A stretch of 29,118 nucleotides of DNA from the NCBI GenBank assembly GCA_003427395.1, contig BFEA01000367.1, positions 690,265-719,382 of the forward strand, in the 5' to 3' direction. The translations under genes and the position numbers were made by a program. This DNA comes from Chara braunii. Lineage: Eukaryota > Streptophyta > Charophyceae > Charales > Characeae. The notes beneath the pieces are model-generated. The model was not told the DNA's origin, searched no databases, and was given only the letters and a program-made list of their open reading frames with translations. Position 1 is the stretch's first letter; every line of letters begins with the position of its first letter. This document shows positions 9,191 to 19,105 of the stretch, piece after piece.

Positions 9191-9363
9191 CTTCAACAAG
9201 CTGTCCTTCGAGGCATCCGTTAAAATGGGAATGATACTGAGAAGATTAGCATGACCCCTGTGCAAGGATGACACATATATTGAGAAATGGTCCAATTTTT
9301 TTTGGTATGGTCATAGCGCAGCTAATTCACCAAAAAAAAAAAAAAAAAAAGACCTTGAACAAG
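9190..9363 (+). mobile_element. Retroposed U6-chimera unit with target-site duplication
   Basis: Direct repeats CCTTCAACAAG (9190-9200) and CCTTGAACAAG (9353-9363) match at 10 of 11 bases. They flank the U6-like sequence (9203-9302), a 29-base non-U6 extension (9303-9331) and a run of 19 A (9332-9350). Full-length 5' end, poly(A) tail and short duplication are the marks of LINE-type target-primed retroposition. The extension suggests a chimeric template, as in the U6-LINE chimeras known from animals. Confidence 0.75.
9203..9302 (+). pseudogene. U6 spliceosomal snRNA pseudogene (retrocopy)
   Basis: The sequence is U6-like along its whole length. It begins GTCCTTCG (plant-type 5' hairpin), continues through AAGATTAGCATG and GCAAGGATGACAC, and ends GAGAAATGGTCCAA followed by eight T, the usual pol III end. 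U6 pairs with the 5' splice site and U2 in the spliceosome core. The ACAGAGA box is ACTGAGA here, and the CATGGCCCCTGCGC stretch reads CATGACCCCTGTGC. No upstream sequence element or TATA box is present; the upstream DNA is poly(A). The poly(A) tail and flanking duplication indicate a retrocopy, so it is probably not expressed as a working snRNA. Confidence 0.88.
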
Positions 9364-11375
9364 GTTCTCGCACCTACATACTCTCAAAGGTCCTAAACAC
9401 ATCGTTAAAAGCTGACCGGACTGCATTCATGCAGACAAGAACCGCCTGCAGCAATGTCCAATAGTCAGCTTTACAAGAAAGCGAGCTAGCCAGCTTTACA
9501 AAAAAGCGAGCTACCCTGCTTTACAAGAGAGCCAACTGGTTGCGGGCAACAGCCACGGGCAGCTGAGAATTGACTAGCATTGGTCATCGTCATCACCGCG
9601 CACATTTGGCAGCTCCTGCAACTGTCCTTGTTTGTAATTTTCATTGCATGGGTCATATTGGAATTCATAACCTAAGGATTGCGGCCCCGAGTGTTTGCGC
9701 AGGAGAGAGACCTTGCAAGGGTGCAGTCTCAGGCCTTGTACTTTTGACTCAGTAGCCCTGAACTATGGAAGCCCTTTCGCCTTAATTTCAGCCTGACTGA
9801 CATTCTTGTGCGCTCTGGTTCTGCCATGGAGTTTGCTACCTTCTCATCTTGTGAGAGCTGTAGCAATGAATGACAGTCCCCCCAGGTAAAACGGAGACCC
9901 TACTGCTGCTTTCCATGGGGCACTGGCTGGAACAACCACACCGTGGTCGGAGTGCGGGAAAAACTCCAAAAAAGTAAATACAAAACCAGACCACTGGAAG
10001 TGTACAACAGACAAGGGACTGACTGACAGGCATGGACATACACCACAGCTGGGCTTACTGAAACTACGCATAATCACAGATCCCACTGCCTGGCTGCCTC
10101 TGTTCTTTGTTTTTTCTTTAACCTTTTTTGAAAACAGCAATAAGGCGATGACAGCGCATCAAATTTCTCTAGGGAGTTGGAACATCAAAGACAGCTCATC
10201 ATTTTTCAGCACTGACGGTTTTGTCAGTCCTTGACAGCTAACCAAGTATGAAAATCTAAATCGTGAAAATATAGCTGTGCCGTGGAAATCGGCAGACAGA
10301 GCTGCAGACAAGTAGTGTGCTCCTACCGGTAGGCTCTACGTTTCTGAAATCGCAGGCACATGCGGTGCACCATGTCATGCAGGGAGGAAAAGAAGTTTAA
10401 AGAACCTTCGGGAATCGTTCGGGAGGGAACCGGAAACCGGATCCAACAGACAAACCAATGAACAAGAGGTGGAGATCGACTCTGCGCTCCAGATCTCAAT
10501 TCCGCCAATGGTCATTGGGAAAGCGAACATCCACAAAATGGGGGCTGGAGAAACCAGAGAGGTTCGCGCTCAAAACCATTTTGACTGTCCTGTCATTGGA
10601 CTGACATCCAAGTTGATTCCAGCGCAGCACCAGAGCCATTGAAAAAGCGCTCTTCATTTTCAATCGGGCTTGGGGGGGCTCATTTTCTATAATAAAAAGA
10701 AAAAAGGGAATCCTCATGACGTCTACCAAAGATTTTGATCGCTTGGAGTAAAAAAATACTACGTTTTTCATAAATATTTAATTCCTATCACCTCTTCACA
10801 CCTAAATTAAAAAAAAAAAAAAATCAATTCCCATCATTCCATCAGACCACTATCTTCCACCCAGACTCTAGCAGCTAGTTCATAATCTTTTGTGTGCTCT
10901 CCATGCAATCAGGAAGGTGCTCTCTGCAGTGCTTTCACATCTGGATTGCCTTCTTTCAGTCTGACATGAGAAGCCTTCACCACCAAAGTGTACTTTCTTT
11001 CTTGAAGAAAATATTCAATAACAACGCTTTCGCACTTTCCTGGTTTGGAGACGGGAAGGTGTACCATCATGTCTGTCACACAATTCGCAGAAGATTAACT
11101 TCTACAAATTAACACCCAATTTTCTTTTCCTATTTGACTGCACAGCGATGCAACTTATTTTTCAGAGAGCTGATATCAGGATTATTCTAAAATTTCAGTC
11201 CAGCTGGCTTTGGCGAGCACTAATCTCACTCATAACATGTGTCACTGTTCACAGCGCTCGGACCAACTTCCACCAAGCATGTGCGAAAGAGCCTAGTAGC
11301 TTTAGATTGCAGTGCTGTTAATGAATACCAAACAAATAGTAAATAACGGTAATGAGAACAGTGACATCCATGCAC
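9364..11375. other. No gene recognised between the two U6-like sequences
   Basis: No coding sequence is recognised. Short open frames (for example 9844-10140 and 10496-10771 on -, 10894-11112 on +) lack recognisable domains. An A15 run lies near 10808. A 25-bp tandem repeat at 9466-9540 is listed separately. Confidence 0.45.
9466..9540. repeat. 25-bp tandem repeat, three units
   Basis: Units starting at 9466, 9491 and 9516 share CAGCTTTACAAGAAAGCGAG with a few changes. The third is the most diverged. No function is suggested. Confidence 0.9.
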
Positions 11376-11472
11376 CTTTGGACCATTTCTCGGTTTATGT
11401 GTGTCATCCCTGTGCAGGGGCCATGCTAATCTTCTGTATATCGTTCCAATTTAAATGGATGTACGGAAGGAC
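11376..11472 (-). pseudogene. U6 spliceosomal snRNA-like pseudogene
   Basis: Read on the - strand from 11472, it starts GTCCTTCCGTACATCC and continues AAATTGGAACGATA, AGAAGATTAGCATGGCCCCT, GGATGACACACA and GAGAAATGGTCCAA. The central region is closer to the plant U6 consensus than the copy at 9203. The catalytic box region reads ATATACAGAAG where ATACAGAGAAG is expected, so ACAGAGA is disrupted. The 3' end is followed by AGGTGC, with no T run to terminate pol III. A poly(T) run on this strand lies just upstream, and no plant upstream element is seen. No clear target-site duplication or poly(A) tail was found, so the origin is less certain. It converges on the other copy. Confidence 0.85.
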
Positions 11473-12078
11473 ACATACACAAAAAAAAAAAAAAACACAA
11501 TATTTCAACCGAATCTGCAATGAGAAAAAGTGGAGAGAGCAGGGGTCCTCAAAAGTGGAGAGGAGAAAGGTCACTGAAATGATCGGGCCCACCGCTTATC
11601 AAACATATCTGGTTTGAAACTTTGCAATGAACTGACGGACATCTTCAAGCACAGTGTATATAGATTGGGGAGCGAAGAAAAAAAGGGAAAAGGGAGGCAT
11701 AATAGTATAATACTCTCAGATGTTATCCAATGGACGCTGGACCCGTTTTCCAGCAGGTGCAGCTCCCCAGCAATAGATCTGGAGCAACCAGATGGTCACT
11801 AGGTAGGGCTGCGCTTATGACCCTCCCTAGCAGCCATTCTGAAATCAGACCTCTGTTCGACTTCACTTCCAACATGCATACATGCAGGTCCCGATGGCAA
11901 AACAACTTCCTCAAGGTAGGACCAGCAACAAGAGTGAGATGGCGCAGTGCGCCCACACAGAAAACTCAGAGATATGGCCTTCAGCCAGGAACTCAGCTCA
12001 AGTCAACTTGTCACATCTTGTGGCTATGGCGTCTGGGCGCCAGTCTGAAATTCCCACCTGCACACTGTATCCACCATC
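11473..12078. other. No gene recognised
   Basis: Begins with an A15 run (about 11481-11495) and continues as unassigned DNA. The 165-codon open frame at 11730-12227 runs into the CA microsatellite and has no recognisable domain. Confidence 0.45.
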
Positions 12079-12167
12079 AGACACACTTACACTCACTCGC
12101 ACACACGTACACACGCACTAGGATATACCTTGAATGTCTACGCACACACACACACACGCACACACAC

Positions 12168-12212
<45 letters not shown>
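12079..12212. repeat. (CA)n microsatellite
   Basis: Interrupted CA-rich DNA from about 12079, becoming a nearly pure run from 12144 to 12212. Alternating purine-pyrimidine sequence of this type is prone to slippage. Confidence 0.92.
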
Positions 12213-12215
<3 letters not shown>

Positions 12216-12216
<1 letters not shown>

Positions 12217-12350
12217 CTAACTACTGACTTCGTCACACTGGCGACTATGGCCGCCATCGTCTTCCTCCTCACTAACTACTGACTTCGTCACACTGGCGGC
12301 TATGACCGCTGTCGTCTTCCTCCTCACTAGCAGCTATGGCCGCTCGCCCT
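12216..12350. repeat. 55-bp tandem repeat
   Basis: Unit 1 (12216-12270) and unit 2 (12271-12325) start ACTAACTACTGACTTCGTCA and end CGTCTTCCTCCTC, differing at four positions. A partial third unit (ACTAGCAGCTATGGCCGC) follows. The array abuts the CA microsatellite. Confidence 0.92.
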
Positions 12351-12812
12351 CTTCCACCTTTGGGCTTCTTGCTGACCACCGGCAAACCCAACGCACAAGT
12401 CACTCGGGCAGCGCTTCCACGTAGTTCCCCAGATAATAAGTGAATGACTGATCGCTGCCTCTTTATTTATACTGTTTCCTTTGGTGGTCTGGGCCTGCCG
12501 ATGCCCGAGGCCCTCAAGATTTGCAGTCCCACTCTGGTACTTGCTGCAAAAACGGACTGGACTGGGACTGCCACTTCGTTTGCCCCTTCGGTGTTTGACT
12601 TGGGACTATTGACCTTTCAAAGATCGACAGACTGCCCTTTCAGTCTACGAAAGGTCAAGTTGACTCTTTGAGGACTGTTCTAGCCACGACGTAGTGACCT
12701 TTCAGAGGACTTACAGACGACCCTTAGGACTCCTAAACATCTAACCTACAGATCAAGCTCACAGGACCCAAGCTACGCACACAAAACATTTGTACACGGT
12801 TTTAGGGACAGG
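12351..12812. other. No gene recognised; possible 3' LTR zone of element C
   Basis: For a - strand element this is the region downstream of the polyprotein, where the 3' LTR should lie. GGACTGGACTGGGACTG and repeated CCTTTCA words resemble the DNA beside element B. No terminal dinucleotide, polypurine tract or second LTR copy was found. Confidence 0.35.
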
Positions 12813-13495
12813 TCACGGGTTCAAAACACACAGGGTCAACGGGCGACTATACAGTGGGCTGGGGAAGGTATGGGGATCGAGTCTTGGTATCTGCAATATT
12901 GTGCGAACTGGGTGACACACTTTCACTCCCGCCGTCCTGGATTCGAGGTCCTCCGAGAACTCTTTACTCCAAGGCAGGACCTTTACCTTTTCTTGCTCTC
13001 TCGTAAGCATGCACTGTGTCGGGAGTGGTTTCTAGAAGCTCGATCTTTGTGAACCATCTGTCGTCCTCAGGTTCCTCGTAAGCAAACCGGACTTTGTACT
13101 GCTTCAAGGGATGACCTCTACCTCCAATCCGGAATACATCTTCTTCTAGTATTCACTCTATGTCATATGTGCCATCCATATCTGGAGGAATCATTGATCT
13201 CCATTAAGGAAATTGTTGATTGGTGACACAAGGTAACAACTTCAATGCATGGAAGACCGTATACGTAAGGAGGTGAGGTGGAATCCCTATCGTATATGAT
13301 GGTCCATCCTCTCCACCTTTGACTTCTAGGACAGGCCACGACCCTCTATACGCGAGCAAGAGCTTCTGCGAGATGTTTTCTTCTGGTGGAAATTCCTTCG
13401 ACTTGACCCAGACTAAGTCGCCTACCTTGAAATGTGAAAGTCTTCAATGCTTATTCGCTTGTTCAACATGCGATGCTGGTCTTTTCTAAGGTTTT
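12813..13495 (-). pseudogene. Element C integrase C-terminus and chromodomain-like tail
   Basis: The - strand reads FPPEENISQKLL, then an SH3-like block (about 13370-13230), MIPPDMDGTYDIE, a TGA, ILEEDVFRIGGRGHPLKQYK, and VRFAYEEPEDDRWF. The Y-x-VRF...EDDRWF pattern fits a diverged chromodomain, the module chromoviruses carry after integrase to direct insertion towards particular chromatin. The final segment EFSEDLESRTAGVK matches the tail of elements A and D and ends at a stop at 12813. The start of this part is disrupted by frame changes near 13480. Confidence 0.75.
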
Positions 13496-14560
13496 CAATG
13501 CACTTCTTTCTCGTGCTGCAAAGCAAACTCTCTTATATCAGGCGGTAACCTTTGAATCTGGTCCCGGTTAAGTCCTTCAAACGGCCGACGTGGTCTAAGG
13601 GACTTATACAGCCCGTTAGGAGACTTGCAAGTAGCTTGATGTACGCTATAGTTATAGGCACTAGCTACTTTGGGAAGCATCTCGTCCCAATTCACTTGAT
13701 CTGGTCTAATACACATTTCGAGTAATTGCTGCAAGATCTTATTCATATATTATGTCTGGCCATTTGTCTCTGGATGACGATTGGGCGACATCAACAACTT
13801 AGAACAGTAAACTTTCATGAGATCTTGCCAGTTCCGGCTCGTAAACCGCATGTCTCTATCGCTAACTATTGACAACGGTATGCCATGTTAACTTACCCAG
13901 AAATCAAATAACTTCTCTATACCTAATTCAGTTCCTGCCTCCGCAGGCAGGGGTACAAAACCGGCATACTTACTAAATCGATCTATTACGACCCTAACGT
14001 GACTTTTCCCATTCCTACTCCTAACCCCTGTATCCATGAAGTCAATGGAAACAAACTCTCCAGGTCCTGCTGGGATAGGCAAGGGTTTAAGAAGACCTAA
14101 AGGTGCTCTTGTCGTTGTCTTGTTGCGCCGACAAACTTTGCAGCCGCGGACATACTTTATAGAGTCGGATTTCATGCCAGGCCATGTATACGACATCGAT
14201 AGGTTGGCTAATGTCTTTGGCCAGCCAAAGTGTCCTTCTGTATCATGGCATTCCCCTAGGATCAAACTACGAATCTCTTCACTATTGGGAACGCACAGTC
14301 TATAAACGACATTTGTCTTCTCAAAGAGTAGCCCGTTTGCGGTCCGATAATTTGGCTCACTGTCAGGGATTTCCTTAACTCTCCTTAGGAGATCACGATA
14401 GATCGGGTCCTGAGGATATGCATCCTTTATTCTCTGCTATAGATCTGCCCCTATCTCCAGATAATGCACTATTGCCCCAAAGTAATCAACTCTCCTGCTT
14501 AATGCATCGGCTACCACGTTATACTTACCTTTCAGGGGCTTGATCTCAAAGTCAAATTGG
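13495..14560 (-). pseudogene. Element C integrase zinc-binding and catalytic domains
   Basis: The frame 14265-13888 contains CHDTEGHFG and CKVCRRN, giving the intact HHCC zinc finger, then VSIDFMDTGV with the first catalytic Asp and VVIDRFSKY. A TAA interrupts after FDFWVS. The same frame continues with SDRDMRFTS (second Asp) and HPETNGQT. The next codon, where the catalytic Glu should be, is TAA (13750-13752). MNKILQQLLEMCIRPDQVNW and LPKVASAYNYSVHQ follow, to about 13495. Around 14560-14500 the end of RNase H (ALSRR) precedes it. Inactive, with stops in the active-site region itself. Confidence 0.85.
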
Positions 14561-15790
14561 TCTATTTATGTTGCCCACTTAGTCAATTTGGGCGTCATCT
14601 TGGCTTGCATCTTCAGCCATTTCAGAGTTTCATGATCTGAGCAGACTTTAAAGTGTCTCCCAAGTAGGTAATGTCTCCAATGATCTAAGGCCTACCCGAG
14701 AGCGTTAAGATCTCTTTTATATGTCGAGGCTGCTACTTTTTATGAAGGCAGCCTGGCTGAGATGAACCTTACGGGTCTATAGCTATCGCCGTCATTTTGT
14801 TGTGACACAACGCCTATGCCATATTGGCTTGCGTCTGTTGTGACGACGAAGGGTAATGAGGGATCAGCTACCTTGAGGACAGGATATTATACCAAGACCT
14901 TCTTTAACTTGTTTAAGGTCGAGGTACAATCTTTGTCCCACTTCCAGATCGCTTCCTTCTTAAGGACTCTGCGAAAGGAAGCAGCGATAGCAAAGAACTT
15001 TCTCATAAAAGTTTTTGTAGTAGTTGGCCAATCCTAAAAACGATCGCAACTCAGTCAGAGTGTGAGGAACTGGCCGGTCTCTAATCATTGCTATCTTGTC
15101 GTCCTCTGGTTCGATGCCATCTCCATCCAACATGTGGCCCAAGTACAAGACTTCTGTCTTGGCCCACTCACACTTTTTCGCATTGATCTTGAAGTTAGCT
15201 TAGCTTCTCTCAGTTTCTCCAAGATCTGCCTTAGATGGCCCTCATGTTCCTGGAGGGACTTACTAAAAATTAGGATATCATCTAAATATACTACGACGAA
15301 CCTATCTAACCACAGTTTGAACAAGTCATTCATGCATCGCTGAAATGTGGTTGGTGCATTGGTTAGTCCAAAAGGCATCACTATAAACTCATAATAATGC
15401 CTATATCTAGTCCGAAATGACGTTTTGTACTGATCATCAAGATATACCTCTATCTAATGGTACCCTGACTTCAAGTCTATCTTCGTGAAGTACTTGCAGC
15501 CTTGCACCCGATCTAACAGATCGTCTATACGGGGCAATGGTTCTGCATTCTTTGATGGTTATAGCATTCAGACTCATGTAGGCTATACACATTCTTAGTT
15601 CTCCCTCTTTCTTGGGGACGAATAAAACAGGTGCGCCAAAAGGAGATGAATTGGGTCTAATCCATCCTTTCTGTAGGAGCTCATCTAACTCTTTGCATAG
15701 CTTCTCTAGCTGTTTGGGAGACATTCTGCGAACTGCTCCCTTAGGCATTTTACTGTCAGGTTCTATCTCTATGCGGTGTAAAATAGCCCT
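14500..15790 (-). pseudogene. Element C reverse transcriptase and RNase H
   Basis: From about 15750 it reads [20 protein letters not shown] (RT fingers). [12 protein letters not shown] follows, with the first catalytic Asp kept but a TAG (15454-15456) where element D has Gln. Then come [18 protein letters not shown] and [14 protein letters not shown], with an intact YLDD at 15277-15288. LGLANYYKNF marks the connection. RNase H follows at about 14760-14500, including LDHWRHYLLGRHFKV and a TAG where YERELYALxEAL would have Glu. There are several frame changes (near 15540, 15190 and 15000). The catalytic RT residues are preserved, but the frame is broken. Confidence 0.85.
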
Positions 15791-16390
15791 CAGGGTACTT
15801 TAGCTATGTTTGCATACTCCTTGAGCAAACTGGCAATAGTAGGATGGATCTTATCTTCCTCCTTTGGCTGATCCGATGCTAGCTTCACGTGGGCTACAAC
15901 GACCTGTTGCTCGAGTTGCTCCTTCCTTATGAGTCTAGCGAAGGCAGGAGCACTAAGGCAGCAATGTGCTAAGGAGTCATCAACTCCTGACACGTGAAAC
16001 AAACGGGCTTTCTTAATCTCCCCTGAGGGACTAGGGAGCCTGCACTCGTGCTCTCGAAGACGTAATGTGGCTCCAGCTGCCTCACCCCAATCAATACCAA
16101 GTACTATGTCAAATGGGAGATTATCTTCTACGAGTAGAGTCAGGGAATGGTTGACCTTCTCTGCCTTCCCTTCTCCTTCTAGGCGAAAATACGTTTGGAC
16201 TCCTACGATGTACTCCTCGAATCTGCATGGTGCAGTTATCTACTAGGATACTGACTACATGTTCTTCCAACTTTTGGACTTTTAGGCCTAGCCTCAACTT
16301 CTTCAACACCTTACGACTGATGTAACTTCTAGTGGCCCCAGAGTGTATAAGGGCCCCTACTCTAGATCTAAAGATCTTTACAGTAGCTGC
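15790..16390 (-). pseudogene. Element C retropepsin-like protease and linker to RT
   Basis: Near 16360-16310 it reads GALIHSGATRSYISRKVLKK. The family motif is DSGATRSYIS, so the catalytic Asp is His (codon 16343-16345). LKKLRLGLKVQKLEEHVVS follows, then after a frame change LPFDIVLGIDWGEAA near 16090, equivalent to element D's LPFDILLGMDWGEAA. The linker LAHCCLSAPAFARLIRK and [12 protein letters not shown] (15980-15790) leads into RT. A protease without this Asp cannot work as an aspartic protease. Confidence 0.8.
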
Positions 16391-16676
16391 CCCTTCTCAT
16401 CCTTCTTCATCTTGGCCCAGGCCGGCCAACTCTCTTTTAAGTCTTCGACCAAGCCTGTGAGGGAAGCGTCTAAAGAAACTCTAACACAAGCATTCTTTGG
16501 GCAACTAGCTAGGCGCTGTCCAGCAACCTCTGCCATGAAGACACGTGGAGTGGGAGTTTTTGTTTCGCACGCACACTCATCTCCACATGCTCTTGGGGTA
16601 GTGGTAGTTGCGACCTCCGTTGGCGGTTGCCTTTTGCTGTCCCAGATGCAGCGGGATTAGGCCTCTTGTATCTCAG

Positions 16677-17146
16677 GCAAATTTTGATGATGTGCCCGGG
16701 ATCTCCACAGAACACGCATTGGAACTTGTCCATGCGATCTTGCCAAACGTTTTGATTCCAGCCTAGGGTCTCCCAGGGTCTGCCTTCTGGCCGTCCTAGG
16801 TGCCATCCATCCCTTCTGGGAGGTGATCGACTAGAGCTAGGGCGGTTAGACGGAGAACCTTGACCCCTACCTCCCTCTTGGCGGTCTCTGTTGCGGCCAA
16901 CCCCCTGGCCACCTTGCCCTCCCGGGATCTCCTCCGAACACGCATTGGAACTTGTCCATGCGATCCTTCCAGACGTTTTGATCCCAGCCTAGGGTCTCCC
17001 AGGGTCTGCCTTCCGACCATCCTGGGTGCCATCCATCCCTTTTGGGAGGTGATCAACTAGAGCTAGGATGGTTAGATGGGGAACCTTGACCCCTACCTCC
17101 CTCTTGGCGGTCTCTTGCGGCCAACCCCCTGGCCACCTTGCCCTCA
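16677..17146 (-). pseudogene. Element C gag nucleocapsid region with tandem duplication
   Basis: The - strand frame at 16718-16677 encodes CVFCGDPGHIIKIC, a perfect CX2CX4HX4C zinc knuckle of the RNA-binding nucleocapsid type. It is preceded by PEGRPWETLGWNQNVW and a Gly/Arg-rich segment. A block of about 226 bases is repeated in tandem (roughly 16697-16920 and 16923-17146). The copy nearer capsid carries only the beginning of the knuckle and has Gly for its second Cys. Such knuckles bind element RNA for packaging. Confidence 0.8.
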
Positions 17147-17960
17147 ACCACCTGAGGCCTAGCAGCCTCTGCCACAGCCTCGTCCTCCTCCTTCTGCCCC
17201 CCCTCCGGCACGACAGCATTGTAGAAAGTCCCTCTCTCTGTACTGTTGTCCTCCTCCTCAAGTCCCCATTCAATATCAGTATGGGGTACTTCCTCTACAC
17301 CACCTTTCTCCATGGTTAGTATGAGACTATCTTTGGCCTTGCCATGGCCGGAGATGGTGCGGCCCTTCCACTTTTTCCCCTTTGCTAAGTCCTTGTGCCA
17401 GAAAGTGGTAACTGGCATGGACTGGCCCGCAAAAGCAACAACTCCTCTACTGAGGGTATCGTAAGTCATCCCAGGCTGCTGCCTTTTGTTAAAGAAGTGC
17501 CCTTGCAATTGCTCGGGCAACACGCGATAGAAGAGTTGAACTAGTTGTGCTTCTGTAACTCTACGGCCAGGAACAAAAATCAGTTTGTCCATAGCGGCTT
17601 TCAGTGTGTGCGCACTCCTCCAAGGCCATGTATGGATCACTTGGAGCTTATCGGACGCCCTCAATCCTCTAGTGACATCCGCAAAGCGTTCTCGCAGTGC
17701 AACAAAGAAATCGCTAAGGTTGGTGATAGCAGAATATCATGTAATTTTCGCAATGGGGCATCGCATGCGAGTGACCTAGTGAAACTAGTTGCTTCGCCCC
17801 TTAAAGCTGGAAAGGCTATCAGGACATGGTCTTCAGGAGGTACGTCCTGTAGCTACAGATACGACTTTATGCTAGCCTCCCAATTGTCAAAGTCTTCACC
17901 ATTTTTCCCACTGTAGAGCTCAGGGAAACGAACTTTGACTTTTTTTTGGTGGGGTCGAGC
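17053..17960 (-). pseudogene. Element C gag capsid (Retrotrans_gag-like)
   Basis: From about 17940 the - strand reads VRFPELYSGKNGEDFDNWEA, then after a TAG LQDVPPEDHVLIAFPALRGE. After a frame change the open frame 17664-17053 continues with LKAAMDKLIFVPGRRVTEAQ, MTYDTLSRGVVAFAG, DLAKGKKWKGRTISG and TDIEWGLEEE. Element D has the matching blocks MTYEKFSKIAIDHAG, DLQAGKRWQNRTISG and VDYGLEEG. This is the capsid-type gag domain that assembles virus-like particles. It is disrupted by at least one stop and one frame change. Confidence 0.8.
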
Positions 17961-18102
17961 CTCCTCTTCTTTGGGGGCTGCTATCTTGACACCCTCAATT
18001 GCACCGGTACAAAACTTCTTTGTCCTACCAATTGCCCCGACAAAGTCTTGGAAACCAGCCCGAAAGGACTCAAGGGCTATATCATGCCCACAAATGTCTT
18101 AT

Positions 18103-18938
18103 CTATTCTCGCTGAGCCGCTAGAACAAAAGCCATACTATGGGAGAGGGTGTCAATTCTTTTCCCTATCTTTGTGCCTTCCCCCAACTTACCCAGCCGCT
18201 CTTCTGCCGCCTTCAACTCCTCCATCTTATCTGCCATTTCCAAGCGCCTCGACTTCTCCCTCGTGAGGCACAGTTTCCACTCCAATTGATTTTCCTACTC
18301 CTTTGCCTGTCGTAGCAGGGGACTCGTTTCTCTCTCAAGCTCCTCCCTAGATGCTTCTCTTTCGGCCTGGAGAACCATCGACTCAAACTCTTTGTCTTCC
18401 CCCAGGGATAATCCTGACACCCATTCTTTCACAATCTTCTCCACCTCTCCCGGTGGAGCTAGAGTCGTGCCCGCTTTTCCTCTTTCCTCCTTTTCTTCCT
18501 CCTTTCCTTTCGGGCCCTTCACTACTTCCTTACGTCTCCTTCTCTCTAACGAGGGCCCTTCTTCTTCACTTTCCTCTTCTTCTTAATCTTCTTCGGCTAA
18601 TTCTCTGCCAATTTCGCCTCCGACTTTTTTTTCCACACCTCAATCTCCTCCTCCATCTCCTCCTTCATCTTTTTATTTTTGGCCGCTTCTTTTTCTAACA
18701 GCGCCAATTTCTTAACCTGTTTCTCCAAAGTTTTCTTCTCTTTTTTCTCCTGCTATCGGATAATTGTGGCAGCCTTCTCCTCTTGTTTTTTACTATACGG
18801 TCTTGTCTGGAGTCCGGACTGTGTAGTCATTGCGCAACAGGTTGTCCTCCAGAGTCCTACCAGAACATAGGGTCCCCATAGGGAGAGGCCCATGATGAAG
18901 GCGAACATAGGGTAGTCTTCCATGTTGTACAGGGGCAC
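18103..18938 (-). pseudogene. Element C gag N-terminal charged coiled-coil region
   Basis: The probable start is the ATG at 18938, giving MEDYPM; element D has MDDYPM at its first gag ATG (27887), so this start is conserved. A Lys/Glu-rich helical region follows with several stops and frame changes, including EKQVKKLALLEKEA, EVEKIVKEWVSGLSLGEDKE, ESMVLQAEREASREELERET and ADKMEELKAAEERLGKLGEG. The composition predicts long coiled coils, as in element D. Short reading blocks on the opposite strand are shadows of this biased composition. Confidence 0.7.
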
Positions 18939-19105
18939 AATGGCAACCGATTCCGCTCCTCAACACTTAGATTTACCACCGAGACACTGACTCTCTAAGG
19001 GACTACAGAGGTCCTCTCACGCACACACATGCACACACGTATGCATGTGCATGCACTTTCGCACGCTACTTCTTGTCAATTCAACAAAATTTATTGATCT
19101 ACCAC
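18939..19105. other. Junction upstream of element C; alternating CA/TG DNA
   Basis: The PBS motif seen in element D is absent here, and no LTR end is recognised. DNA at 19019-19060 is an alternating purine-pyrimidine run of CACA and TGCA words. The 5' end of element C appears to be lost or too diverged to see. Confidence 0.5.

Larger units (their letters stand above)
12813..18938 (-). mobile_element. Element C: decayed Ty3/gypsy (chromovirus-like) gag-pol
   Basis: On the - strand this contains the full gypsy order: gag coiled coil, capsid, zinc knuckle, protease, RT, RNase H, integrase, chromodomain-like C-terminus. It spans about 6.1 kb, similar to the internal part of element D. It carries many stops and frame changes, a 226-bp tandem duplication in gag, a His in place of the protease catalytic Asp, and a stop at the integrase catalytic Glu. 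No LTRs, PBS or target-site duplication could be recognised on either side; the 5' side runs into low-complexity DNA at 19021. Confidence 0.88.

Noticed and set aside
9203-9302. Functional U6 gene
   Set aside because: Altered ACAGAGA box, no TATA or upstream element (poly(A) instead), and retroposition marks on both sides.
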